A stretch of DNA of 64,000 nucleotides from Branchiostoma floridae (lineage: Eukaryota > Chordata > Leptocardii > Amphioxiformes > Branchiostomatidae). Location of the stretch: NCBI RefSeq assembly GCF_000003815.2, contig NW_023365704.1, positions 181,742 to 245,741 of the forward strand. Reading direction: 5' to 3'. Made by a program: the position numbers and the translations under genes. The notes beneath the pieces were generated by a model. That model was not told where the DNA came from. It did not search any database and worked only from the letters and a program-made list of their open reading frames with translations. The stretch's first letter is position 1. Every line of letters begins with the position of its first letter. Below, one piece after another: positions 12,101-23,900 of the stretch.

Positions 12101-13117
12101 CAAGACGAGCTGTCTTTAGATGTCAAAAGTGGTACGTACTACTGTTTCAAGAACTCGAACGACGCTCGCTACTCGACGACGTTTGAAGAAATCGCGGCGG
12201 ACAACTTGGCGGGACCTATGAGTCTACTGTGGCTCTCACACGAAAGTGCCGCGGTATTCCTTCGTGCAGAAACCCGACAGACTACCTACGAAACCGGCTG
12301 GCGGGCAACCTTCAACATGAAGGAGACATCCGACCATTACATCCTTCGTTTGGACTCGTACACGTACTTTAACATCAGGGAGGGAGGGAACCTAAGGTTT
12401 TCCTTCATGCAGGCGTACTTTTTAAGCGGACAAGCTTGCCGAAGCAACGGTTTAGTCGTCATACCGAAACTCTTAAAACGGGACGGGCAAGTTATAGACT
12501 TGTTTGAGAACTACCAAAGAGGGGTACCGCTGCAGTATAACTCGATTCTCACCGCTGGTAGCGTGCCTGTTGAATACAACGACAAACTGTTCTTCGACGT
12601 GGAAACCGCTAGGAGTTGTAAGATGTACTTTTACGGTAACAACGAAGGTGTAGGTACCGTAAGTTTGCTGTGGGTGCCGTTTCGACAATCGGCGTTGTAT
12701 GCAGGAATGCTTGTGAATGGTGAGGACCTTTTTGGTGTAGGGGAAGAGACTCAGCTTCGGTTTCAGGAGGTAAACAACACGGACACACGCACGCTTCGTC
12801 AGCTACGCAATGGGAAACTCAAGTTCAAACGCAGCGGCCGCATCCTAGTGGACTATCACGGCGTGCTCATGCACTCCTGCGCCTACGCGAAAGTCACGGT
12901 GTACTACGAGAACCGTCCAGGAGCGACCCCTATCCCTTTTGCCCAGCAAGTGCAGGGGAAGACGGACTCGGAGAAGGAGGGGTTAGTGCTGAGCGGGGCG
13001 TACACGGTCAAGGCTAACTCGAGGATATACTTGACCTTGACCTGTGCTGAGGGAAGAGTGAACGAAGTCTTTAACGGGAGAGTCAATGCTGTATCTGTAT
13101 TATGGTTTCCTCCATAA
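9147..13117 (+). CDS. secreted TNFR/EGF-like protein with three ~147-aa tandem repeats
   Basis: Exons are 9147-9372, 10355-10545 and 11399-13117 (stop 13115-13117), giving 711 residues. The ATG sits in a good Kozak context (CCACCATGG). Residues 1-24 are a signal peptide ending near VRAQ. An acidic stretch and a small Cys cluster follow. Residues 77-139 are a Gln/Glu-rich probable coiled coil. Residues 141-182 are a TNFR-like Cys module, 184-212 a short DIDEC calcium-EGF-like module, and 217-257 a second Cys module. Residues ~268-711 are three repeats ending SLLWL (414), SLLWV (561) and SVLWF (705). Each repeat has two cysteines (HSC/YYC, QAC/RSC, HSC/LTC) and alternating hydrophobic strands. 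I do not recognise this repeat; a C1q/TNF-type jelly roll is a guess. No transmembrane segment was seen, so it is probably extracellular. The gene converges on MRPS26. Confidence 0.85.
9676..10354 (+). repeat. tandem repeat carrying copies of the exon-2 splice acceptor
   Basis: About five units of 122-148 bp run up to the second exon of the secreted-protein gene. Each unit has CTCATTGGTTGAA-type motifs, a pyrimidine tract, an AG, and then a sequence like the start of the real exon (GTAACGTCCTTCCGAACAGG). Exon-like starts are at 9801, 9949, 10088 and 10210, with the real one at 10355. The copies diverge from the exon after about 35 bases (GACTGACATGCAGCC instead of GACTGACCATGGAC). They are therefore decoy acceptors or failed exon duplicates. 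Confidence 0.8.
10788..11208 (-). pseudogene. orphan 3' exon of a flavin-containing monooxygenase-like gene
   Basis: On the minus strand an open frame of about 135 codons ends in TAG at 10788-10790. Its core (VPVALFQLQIKYALGVLDGS, LPSKAAM, RSRLEAGLAPRKAHS, EYKLTGPETW) resembles the C-terminal region of animal flavin-containing monooxygenases, especially the N-oxygenase-like group with PFPLF..Q..Y.LA.LDGS and Y.LTGPE.W. A possible acceptor (GTGTTACACAG, minus strand) precedes it near 11209. No FAD- or NADP-binding exons are present: the next DNA upstream is the large exon of the host gene on the other strand. It is therefore a partial duplicate or relic lying antisense inside intron 2. The frame is intact, so recent origin or use as an alternative exon cannot be excluded. 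Confidence 0.65.
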
Positions 13118-14401
13118 CGTCTACAGTTATTTCTTGCAGTCTACTTTTCATCAATTCAGTCACTACACATTAGTACTATCTATACACTAAATTTTTGGCG
13201 ACGCCTCAAGTGCTAGCATACCATGCGCCAGTATGTAATTGTCATTTTGTCCATGCCTAAAATGTCCATGTGTTTCTTTTAGGCAATGTTAAACGTTACG
13301 TTTTTTTTTTTAAATTTTGATTACTTGTATACTACTTGATATCAAAACTATAACTTTTCTGTGTATGTATCCTTCAGTTTTCTGCTTCTGTGGGCATGGC
13401 CTATAACCAACTGTGTCAGCTAATCAGGAAATCAGCATTACCTAAAGAAAACATGTAGACAATTCTCTGATTGGCTGACAGCCGGTCAAAAGCAAAGCCC
13501 ACAAAAAGTGGAAACTTCAACCTGATAAGCAGAGCCTCCACAAGGTATAATTTATAGGCTTTGGGAAAGGCTCTGTATAGGGGAATGCCGATTACTAATA
13601 CTAAGCTATTTGTTTAGTGTATTTGTCACTGTTTTTGTGGAAGAGAACAAAGTTGTTCGCCGTTGGAGGTTTCATTCAACATAAAGAAAGTATTGTTCCA
13701 TAGGTTTCCTTAATTGTTTTCCACGTATTTAGGAAGAAATTATTTTAATCAAGGTAAATGTATTGTTTTCTATCTAGGGTAGACTCACTAGGAATGTGGA
13801 TAGGAAATGTATAATGAGATTGAATAAGAACATTGTTACACTAACTTTCAACTCAGAGCCTCCACCAGACTTCAGAGGTTGCTGGAAATATAGGAGAACC
13901 AGGTCAAATACTGTAGAAATGGTATTAATTATTTGCGGGGAAGTCATTGCGTAAAAGCACAAACATAAAACCTTCGCAAAGTTACTGCATTTACAGTAAT
14001 ACTTCAGAGGAGACGAATTTGTATCCTATGACCCACTCCTCTGGAGTAATATCTAGTGCATATGTCATATTTCTACTATCTTCCTCTTAGTCTAGGGTGT
14101 CCGTTAGAGACTATACAGCTCAATGACTGATAATGTGATCATGGAAAATAAACTATCATGACATTTATCTACTGTTTGGTGACTCACTCAATGTTTAATT
14201 GTGATATTCAAATTCACATGCATACATGATAGTACATGTATATTTACCATTGGTCATTTGAGAAGGCTTCTTAGGGAACCCCATAAGTCATTAAGTGCAA
14301 CATTTTGTCAAAATGATACATGTATCTTTGCTGAAATGACAATCCTTGTCCAAAGTATAAAAGACATTATTGGGTAACAGAAAAGTCATCGACTCTTACA
14401 A

Positions 14402-14407
14402 AATAAA
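14402..14407 (+). terminator. candidate poly(A) signal AATAAA, + strand
   Basis: An AATAAA hexamer downstream of the secreted-protein gene. An earlier AATAAA at 14147-14152 is an alternative. It lies within 25 bases of the candidate signal of the opposing MRPS26 gene. Confidence 0.35.
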
Positions 14408-14420
14408 GCCATCAAGGATT

Positions 14421-14426
14421 TTTATT
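14421..14426 (-). terminator. candidate poly(A) signal of MRPS26, - strand
   Basis: TTTATT on the plus strand (AATAAA on the minus strand), about 475 bases downstream of the MRPS26 stop. This would give a 3' UTR of normal length. Confidence 0.4.
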
Positions 14427-14534
14427 CAAAGTATGTGATAACATGGGCCAAACATGGCCAGTTTGACAACTGTCTGTTACCATGGTTTGGGAGGCTGGGA
14501 TGACCAAGTACCATGGTGACAGAGTTCTGAGCTC

Positions 14535-14690
14535 CGATTGGGCAGATTTATAAAGTGATTAAAAATCCTGCGCTCCTATTGGACAGATTCTTAAAGTGAT
14601 GAAAAATTCTGCGCTCCTATTGGACAGATTTTCAGTGATCACGAATCCTGTCTTACTATTGGTGAGTCTAGGAAAGGTAAAGGTTCCATT
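14535..14690. repeat. short tandem repeat with CCAAT-type motifs
   Basis: Three to four units of about 50 bp share CCTGCGCTCCTATTGGACAG and TAAAGTGAT. Each unit contains ATTGG, the reverse of CCAAT. It lies in the 3' region shared by two convergent genes. Confidence 0.7.
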
Positions 14691-14900
14691 GGGTAGAAGG
14701 GCAAATCATCCCCCACAGCAAGAGATCAAGTATTAAACACAGACTACATACTAGTACATGTATTCACGCATCCCCTCACGATTTGTGTTGCTAATTTCAC
14801 AATCCAGTCTGCTTTGTAAGTCCTTGAAAAGTCCTTGAAATGTCCTTTGAACAACTCTGTACACACAAATGAGAAAATAGACATCCAGAAATGAGGGTTG

Positions 14901-17900
14901 TCATCCAGCGAAGGGTGTCTTCTGAACTATTTTGCCCTCTCTGTCCACCGCAAAGTTGTAGTTCTTAGGATCGGCGAGCGCACTTTCAATGGCTTCCTCC
15001 ACATTGTCTAATGTTATGAAGTGCTTACTGGCTTCCTATAACATAAGGCAGAGAGAGAGAAAAAGTTATTATCAATAGATTATTTCTTTAGTTGTAAAGT
15101 TTGAGCTTTGTTCCAAAACAAAAGAAACACTAGAATAAAGAAGTACTATGTTTAGTACAGTTTACTACACATTCTTATGAAATAAACACCAACTATCTGA
15201 AGTCATAATCTGTTATTGTTAATAGTATAGAACACAGGAAATCATTTTCGAAATGTCATCACTCAGTTGTTGCATCTAAATTATTACGTCTCTTAGCAGT
15301 GGCTGACAAAAAATGCTACGGTCAGCAGGTTTTTGCTTGGGTCAGTTTGGTAGCCCGACATACACTTTTTGGGGCTAGGTCTAGCAAGTTCTAAAAGTAA
15401 AGACCTACCTTTTCCTGTCTGACTAGTTCATCCATCCGTTCCACCATCTCTTGTTCCCTCTGTTCATTCTGTATTGACATCTCCAGATCTGCCTGTTCTC
15501 TCTCCAGGGCTTGTCTTTGTTCTCGAACCAACCTGTCAACAAACAAACAAACAAAGAAACAAACAGTCATTACACACGTATTAACACCTTGGGGTATTTG
15601 TTTCAATGTTTGTGTTGTATAACCAGTAAAATGTATCATGTCATAACATACATGGATTCTACTGAAGAGTATAGGTTGCATTTTCAGACAGAAGGACCCC
15701 TATATCTACTCTTTTTTACTGTGCAGGGTTCTTTTACATGCTGGAGGCGTGGCTTTCCTCAGACACCAGTATTTGAGTAGTTTCTTTTTATGAAAATGCT
15801 CATTGTCTATTGTTATATGTTACATTGTCTATTGTCCACTATGTTTCTACCATGTACTTGCAATTGCCTCCAGACATAAACTTAAATACAGTCAAACCTG
15901 TCTAAAGCGACCACTCAAGGGACTGGAGAAATATGGCCCCTATAGACAGGTGGCCACTATAGAGAAAATGTTGATCAATTGACCATGAGCAAGCTACACA
16001 TGATTTAGTTCCCACTAATCTTTCTCACCAAGAAACATTGTCTCGATCGATGTCTCACCGACAAAGACTTGCACTTTAATGCTTAAGGCATGCATACCGT
16101 CTGCTACCGCCAAAATGACCCTGTCAGTGTCAGGAACTCCAAATCCTCGCAAACTACAATTTCAAACTCGATGCAGGGTGACATAATGCTGCAGTGTGGT
16201 CGCAATAGGCAGTGTTTCTGTATCAACGGGATCGGAAATTGTGTGGCCGTGGCCGCGTTGGACAGGTGGCCGCTAAGCCTATTTCTTAATCATTACGAAT
16301 CCAAGGGACCGACAAAAAGTGGCCACTATAGCCAGGTGGCCGGTATGCAAAGGTGGCCGCTAATACAGGTTTGACTGTATAGCAAATTCCACTAGAAAAA
16401 ATCGATAATGTACTGTGCATCAATTATGCTTTACAGCTGTAACAGCTAGGCAGCACCATAGACAGTGTTACATATGCTAAATGCCTGCCACCGAAAACAC
16501 CAAAAAACAATCACTGGACTTAGATTAGATGGACAAACAGCTCGAAGCACTGTATAAGCTGTGCAACAAACGTACAAGCCTCACTGTCAACAAAAAGTGG
16601 AACATGCTAGTTTTTTCATGTCTGGACACTACAGTGTCTACACACCTGCACAACAGGCTTTAGGATTTGCCTTGATAGGATATAAGAAATCCAGAAAAGG
16701 AAGACACTGCAAGAACGTTCTAAAGGCCGACCTCAAAGACAGAGGACTAGGACCGTTGCTGTCAGGAAGAAAACTATGGGAGCTAATAAGGAAGCTCGTG
16801 ATGAACATGATGAAGTGGATAGAGTTGAAGAAAGACTGATTGCAGATGCAGGGTGTCCAGACCACTGCAGCAGCAGAACATGTAGTGGATTCCTACTACT
16901 GGAACACTTACCTTTCCTGGTGCATCCGTTCGTTCTCTCTCCTGTTGAACTCCATCAGTTTGAAGTGTTCCTCATCCTCCTCCTTCTCTCTCTTAGCTGT
17001 GTCTGCTCCCTCCTCCTGACGCTTCCTGGCGAGGTATTCTTCCTGGAACAAACTCCTGGAAAGGTATGGAGAGTTCTAGTGTAACTGTAAGGTAGCAGCT
17101 GCAGGATACAGTATTTATCCATGACCCCCGGAGTATTGACGTAGGGGTTAAAAAGTAGTGCGGCAGAAATCTGGAAGTGTCTGTAAACACTAATGTGAAA
17201 GATGGCGGGACATGAACCTTGCTATATGGTAATGTAATGAGTGGACTTTCAGATCGTATGTCCGATCGTGCTGAAGTATCCACAAGCACTGGCAAATCCA
17301 GTGCTGAAGGTGAGGTTTTTGTAATTCAGCACTCGGTTCCAGTGCTGACGGCGATTTTGGCACTGGAGAACCAGTGCTGAATGACATTTGACCTGGCCCG
17401 GCCCCGCTGTCCCCGGATTTCAGCACTGGTAACAAGAGTGCTGACGGCAGTTCAGCACTAGAAAACGAGTGCTAAAAGATATTCAGCACTGGAAAACCAG
17501 CACTGAGGGAGCTTCAGCACTGGAACAAGGCCGATCAGCACAGGAAAACCAGTGCTGAGACAGTTTAGACAATAGAGTTAATTCCAGTTGTGGCGGCCAT
17601 GTTGGATTTCTGGGGTCATCCGGGGTCATGGCACCAGAACGAGACTGCAGGTGGTACCAGCTGGGCATTCTACTATATAGGCTGTATTGCAGACATAAGT
17701 ATGCCATCTTCGGGAGTGCATTTCACCCCTCTAAGGTTAACAACTGCACACTATATGCCTGTTATCTATAGAAAATATTGTTTTAGACATTTGAACTTGA
17801 TTTTGGTGATATTTTTTATTAATTTTTCACATTTTTTGACGGGTGACCTGAGAACAACTAATGTCAGTATTAATATCCTCCATGTGCGCTGTGTATTGGT

Positions 17901-20900
17901 AACTGTGATTAAACCATACAAAAACATGGAAATATCGGACTGACAGACCTTTGGGTAGAAAATTAGAAGACATTTGGCTGTTATTCTGATGATTTCTCGA
18001 TGCCAAGAACTGTTCTGCAAACTACACTCTATGGGAAAATCCTGCGGCACTCAATGGGGAAGGCGGTGTATGTACCTGGTGTGCTCCTCTACTTGTTTCC
18101 CAATTTATTTGACAGTGTTTTTTTTTTGTTTCATTTTATTTTAGTTTAAACAACATGCCCCGTAACAAAAATGTCCACATGTTGCATAACATTGTGGGAT
18201 ACAATGTAGCAGATTGTTTACTGTTGTTTTTGCAATTTTTCAATGCCAAGGTGGAAAAAAAACATAACTTTGATCATAAGTGCCAGCGGAGGAGGGATTG
18301 TAGCCTGAGTGTCATCCTAGGTAGCTTACCGGGCTCCCATACTCACCCCTCACAAACCAGAGGGGTGAGAATGAGAGCCTCGGTAACCAACTAGGATGAC
18401 ACTCAGGCTAGAGTCGGCCCTCACATTACTCTAAAAACCGGGCTTCATGCCAGTTTCAGATCAGTGTGGGTGGAATGTGATAGAATTTTCACAGATGCTG
18501 CGAAGATCTGTTCATAAAACTATGTATTACTAAGTTCTATCACCAATTTACCCCTGTAGCTCTTCAAGTGGGATTAACCCCACATATGTAAAATGTTACA
18601 AGGGACAAAGTGATATGCTATGTCTAGTCTACTATTTCTACACTCAGGCAACAATTCCTCTTCCACAGACGATAAAATTGACGTTGGCATTGAAAAATCC
18701 CTAACAGAAAAAATCTGCTACATTTCATCCCACAATTTTATGGACCCAACATGTGGACTTTGTTGTGTAGGGTTATGTTGTTTAAACTAGAATAAAACAA
18801 TGAAAACATGAATTGGAAAGAAAGTAAAGGAGCACAACCGGCATGATATTCCCATGGAGCATAGTTTGCAGAACGGATCAATAAATCATCAGAACAACTG
18901 CCAAATGTCTTCTAAATTTCTACCCGCAAAGATGTTATCCGCATATTTTATGTATTTGTAGGGTTTAATTCCAATAGTAAACCTACTATATCACAGTTAC
19001 CAATACAAAGCACTCATGGATGATATATACACTGACACTAATTGTTCTTAGGTCACCCATTAAAAAATGTGAAAAATTGATAAAAAAATATCACCAAAAT
19101 CAAATTCAAATGTCCCAAACAATATTTTCTATATATAACAGGCATACATTGTGAAGTTGTTAACCTTAGAGGGGTGAAATGCACTCCCGAAGATGGCATA
19201 CTTGTGTCTGCAATACAGCCTATAAAGTAGAATGCCCAGCTGGCACCACCTGCAGTCTCGTTCTGGTGCCATGACCCCGGATGACCCCGGAAATCCAACA
19301 TGGCCGCCACAACTGGAATTAAGGTAGCAGAACACAGTTTTTCTCCTATGGGGATTTCTATAGTTAAGGACCCCAAAGTGAGGTGGTTCGACGACTCAAA
19401 AGATATATCAGGGTGCAAAAGTAATTAACAAGAATTCAATATGTTGGAGTTCAGGGTAGAATCTACAACATATGTGAAAATGAGCATAAGTTTGTCGGCT
19501 CGTTTTCCCAGAAAGAACACTTTGAAATGACCCCCAGCGGAGGTCACCATACTGCAGCCGACACACGGAAGTAGCGGGAACCGGATTCGTGCGCGAAATT
19601 CTACCCAGCCAAAAAAGCATCGTAACCCAACTCATACAGCCTCAAAACTTACGTATTCCTCTACTATCCACCACAGTTTCCGACTCGCTGACGTGCACAG
19701 AAAAATTTCTATGGCTTTTCAAGAACTGCGACGACCTATTTTGTGCCCGGCCTATTTATGTCCACGGGGGTCGCCCATAAATACTGTGTTATGCGACCTT
19801 AAGCAAACTTGAACTGTCATTTCTTTTAATTCATACAAGAGAACAACTCTTGCTGAACATGTGTACCAAATATGGTTTTGTTCCAATGGACTTTCGCTGA
19901 GATATTGCGAACTTTGTACTTTGTTATCTCGCCGTCTGCCACGTGGGTACTGTCCTTGGTACTGTGCGTGCCATGTACAGGACTGTCTTGAAGCTGTGTG
20001 AATAAAATGTTTGCGATACAAACCTATTCTGCGCTTTATTGAAATCATTATTGATTGGAAGCTTTAGTTGAGCTAATTTCAAGGCTTTCTTTGTTCTTCT
20101 TTGTTGGAAGAAGGCTAGCAAGGGATTGTTTGTGTGTGTTGAGAGCTTACGTTAGGGGCCAAGAAGAGAGTAGCAGATAGATGGAGACAGACAAGTACTA
20201 AGGACTTTCTCCAGACTGTGGACAGAGAAAAAGTAGCAGAAACTGTAGATCTTGTAACCATTCAGTGCCCTTACGAGTATAGCTTTTATCAAAGTGTCAC
20301 TTTAGCGTGATTTAGGAATATCGCGGGGTTACGTAATGTCGGTCTCCCATGCAGGTGCAGACCTTATCATTGACGGTGGTGGGTGAAATGTGCCTTTATC
20401 TTTAATATTAATCCACTTATTATTGTTCCGTGTCGACGATTAAAAGAGTTTTACACGTTCAGACTAGATCATTTGCATGTGCGCCAGTTGGAAAGGGGAA
20501 GGGGGGTGTAAGGTAGTTCGCACCTCCGCTCTAAAATGCGGTCGCGCTTAGAAGAAACAATAATGTTTATTGCAAGTGAGAAGAAAAGTGCCGACTTGGG
20601 CATTATTCCTACACACTGTCTAGTCTGCAACAACCACGGTCGCTTCCTGACAAAGTTCGTTTACCATGGGTCGTCCAGCCGGTAGCCGAGCTTTGAAAAA
20701 TCGGATGGTTCGCAACAGCAAGTTTCAAGCTGGGAACACCCCCTGGAACAAAGCTTCACTAGCGGAAAGTGTAGAGAATACAGGGACGGAAGAGCCCTCT
20801 GCCTCTACCGTCGCGTCATGTAGCAGCTCGAGCGGCGTGGAGCAGGAGTCACAGTCGGAGCCGACACACACTGCGTCCGCCATCGATGTAAAAAAGAGGC

Positions 20901-23900
20901 TAGATGAAGACACGTACAAGATGCTCTGCAGGCCCAGAGATCGTGTCATCATCCCTAGACTCCGCGTTACCAAGACGAAGTGCTACACAGAGCCGAAGAG
21001 GTCTTACAAGAAGAACCAAGTAAGTGGAAGCAGAATCATCGATTTGCAAAAGATGGAAGATTTGATGAATCTGTTCAATGCCGGGCACCGAAAAGCGAAC
21101 GGCAAAAGGATCTGCAAAGGAGACTGGAAGTTTTCCAGAAAACTAGAAAAGAAGATAGGGTTCGGGTGTATGGAGGCGCTTACCTGCAAGACCTGCGGCT
21201 ACAATACCACACCCGCAGAGCTCTTCCGACACCCGTCGCCCGGGCGCCCGTGGCCCCCTCCCCGTGAAAAGCAACATCCAGGCCGTTACTCCCGGTGCCA
21301 AAGACAGGTACGGTATAAGTGCCATAAAGCCTTTAATGGCTTCGCTTGGCATTCCCGACCCGTGCCGCACAACACTGCAGAGAAAGATGAACGTGGTGGG
21401 TGAAGCCTACGCCGAATTGAATAAGAGACAGATGAAGAAGAGCTGTGAAACCTTGGCGGAGGTGACGCGCCATCGTGTAGAAGCGGGACTGCAAGAAAGC
21501 GCCTCAGTGGCAGTTGAGATGGATGTTGGGTATAACAATCCACCAAAGGGAAAGTCCAGAGGACAACCAGGGACACAAGCGGAATGCCCCATGTTTGATG
21601 GCGTGACGCAGAAGAAGATGCTATTGGCCTTAAGTACAGCAAACCAGCATTGTGTGGATTGCGATAAGCTGGAGGAGCAAGGCCTGCCATTCGGACCCGG
21701 CTCTCATGAAGGGTGTACCCGGACTTTTGAGAAACACATTAAGATGGGTAGCAGTGAGAGAAAGATGGCGAAGGAAAACACAAAGACAGCCTTGAAGAAC
21801 GGTATAATCCCGGGAATTGTCGAAACTGACAATGACTCTAAGATTTCCGGTGGCACCAACGAGGCCCTGCATGAAGCCGGCTTGCCTCCTGCAGAAAAAC
21901 AAGACTGTATGCAACATATGAGCAGAAATCACCGAAGTAAAGCGTACAACCTGTGTCTGGAAGTGTTTGAAGGAGGAAACAACACCAAGGTCACGAAACA
22001 GGAGGCAAGTCGGCGGGTAGGACTATATATTGTCGACAGATGCGTGAGGGCACTGTACACCGCCAGAGCACACCATCCTGATAGTGACGAGGACTTTTTC
22101 CGAGAGGTGGAACGCGGGCGCCCGACAATAGTTAGTTGTGTATCCGGGGAACATTCTGAATGCACTTCTGACTTCGGTTGTCCGGAGTACACCCGAGAGG
22201 GTCGCCGCCCTGCCCCAGACATTCCAGGCGGAGGGAACTTGGCTCTGTCCGACAACGACCGACGCACCCTGCAAAAGTTGGTAGACTATAGACTTGCAGA
22301 AGAATCAGTGAAAAGGCAGCGGACATTCATGAATACCAACAAGAGTGAAGCCTTCCACAATCGTGCTTTGAAGGCCGTCCCTAAGGCCGTAACGTGGAAG
22401 CGAAATTACGAGGGTCGTGTTCATGCAGCCGGACTAGCGGACTCCGTCGGATCGGGTTCCGCCATACTGCGAGCCAACGAATTCCTGGGTGCGGCGCATC
22501 CCCAGGGGAGTTCCGGGACTGCTGCACTTGAAGGCATCGACAAAGAAGAGGAATACCATAAGAAAAGGAAGGGGACTTTTAAATATAAGATGAGGCGCTA
22601 CATTCTGCGCAAAAGGAAGGTAGAACAGAAAGATAGGAAAGGGGTTGGATATGAGACGGACTCTGTACACGCTATGTCTAGGGGAGACCATTGTTACGCG
22701 AAGTAGGCGGACTATAAATCGTCTTATGACAGGAAAAACTGTCTTTAGTGCAAGACGCATCCCTGTCCTGCTTAGGGAAACGTGGAACCCTTTAGGTTTG
22801 GGGGGGGGGGGGGGTTCCGAGCTGGGGTGTGTGGGCTGAGGTGTGGGGAGGGGGGCGATGCTGAGAAGTCACCGTAAGACGCAGTTTCTGTATTCCCCGT
22901 GTTTCTGGCAATGTCCACCTATAAGACACGTCTTTCGCTCATTGTTGACATCATGCGGTTCTAAGGACAGATGTTCTTCTGCTACACATTTCTTTTGATG
23001 ACACAGATGACTTATATCTCTTCCATCAATAAATCCGTTGTACAGAAAATATGCAACCCTCGGTAGTCTTTCATCCCTACATTTAGGTCCAATCTGCACA
23101 CTTATTCTGCCGTAACCATCTCCATCGGTCCTCCCATTCCACAAAACACATCCTTTGTCATCTGTAGACACTTCGGCACGGATTCTTTGTAGCACAGATG
23201 CCTTGTACGCGTCGCTCCACGCGCTGTATCCCGCCATTGCTAATATATAAAACAGATGTGCTGTGGCCCCGTACAAGGCATATCTGGGGGCCGGCAATTG
23301 GTCTCATTATCTAAACAAATTTAATATTCCGGGTGACTTTTTCTTCTACAAGGAGCTTGCCAGACCATAATCTAACGTTCTAAGCGGTGGGGGTTGGGGG
23401 GTTGTCTTTTTTAGGGCGGAAAAGAGGGGTGGGGGTCGAGCGGGCTTGGGGCCACACTAAGTCCTATACTTAAGCATAGGGAGCGGTCTTGGCGGCCGTT
23501 GCCATGGTAACGGCGGGTGTGGCGGTAAAAAAAATGTTACATTTCAAGTCAGCCGACGTCATTCCCTAACATATCAGTCAAATTCAATGCCGTTTACCGT
23601 CCCTAGGGAATTACCACTGTGGTTAAAGGTAGCAGAACACAGTTTTTCGCCTATGGGGATTTCTATAGTTAAGGACCCCAAAGTGAGGTGGTTCGACGAC
23701 TCAAAAGATATATCAGGGTGCAAAAGTAATTAACAAGAATTCAATATGTTGGAGTTCAGGGTAGAATCTACAACATATGTGAAAATGAGCATAAGTTTGT
23801 CGGCTCGTTTTCTCAGAAAGAACACTTTGAAATGACCCCCAGCGGAGGTCACCATACTGCAGCCGACACACGGAAGTAGCGGGAACCGGATTCGTGCGCG

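Larger units (their letters stand above)
13118..14534. other. 3' flank of the secreted-protein gene
   Basis: No further coding sequence was seen. It contains a diverged inverted motif pair around 13390-13510 (CTGTGGGCATGGC versus TTTGACCGGCTGTCAGCC strands) and candidate poly(A) signals at 14147-14152 and 14402-14407. Confidence 0.4.

Noticed and set aside
17285-17558. CRISPR-like array
   Set aside because: Spacers are not of constant length, units are imperfect and the host is an animal nuclear genome; it is a hairpin repeat array.
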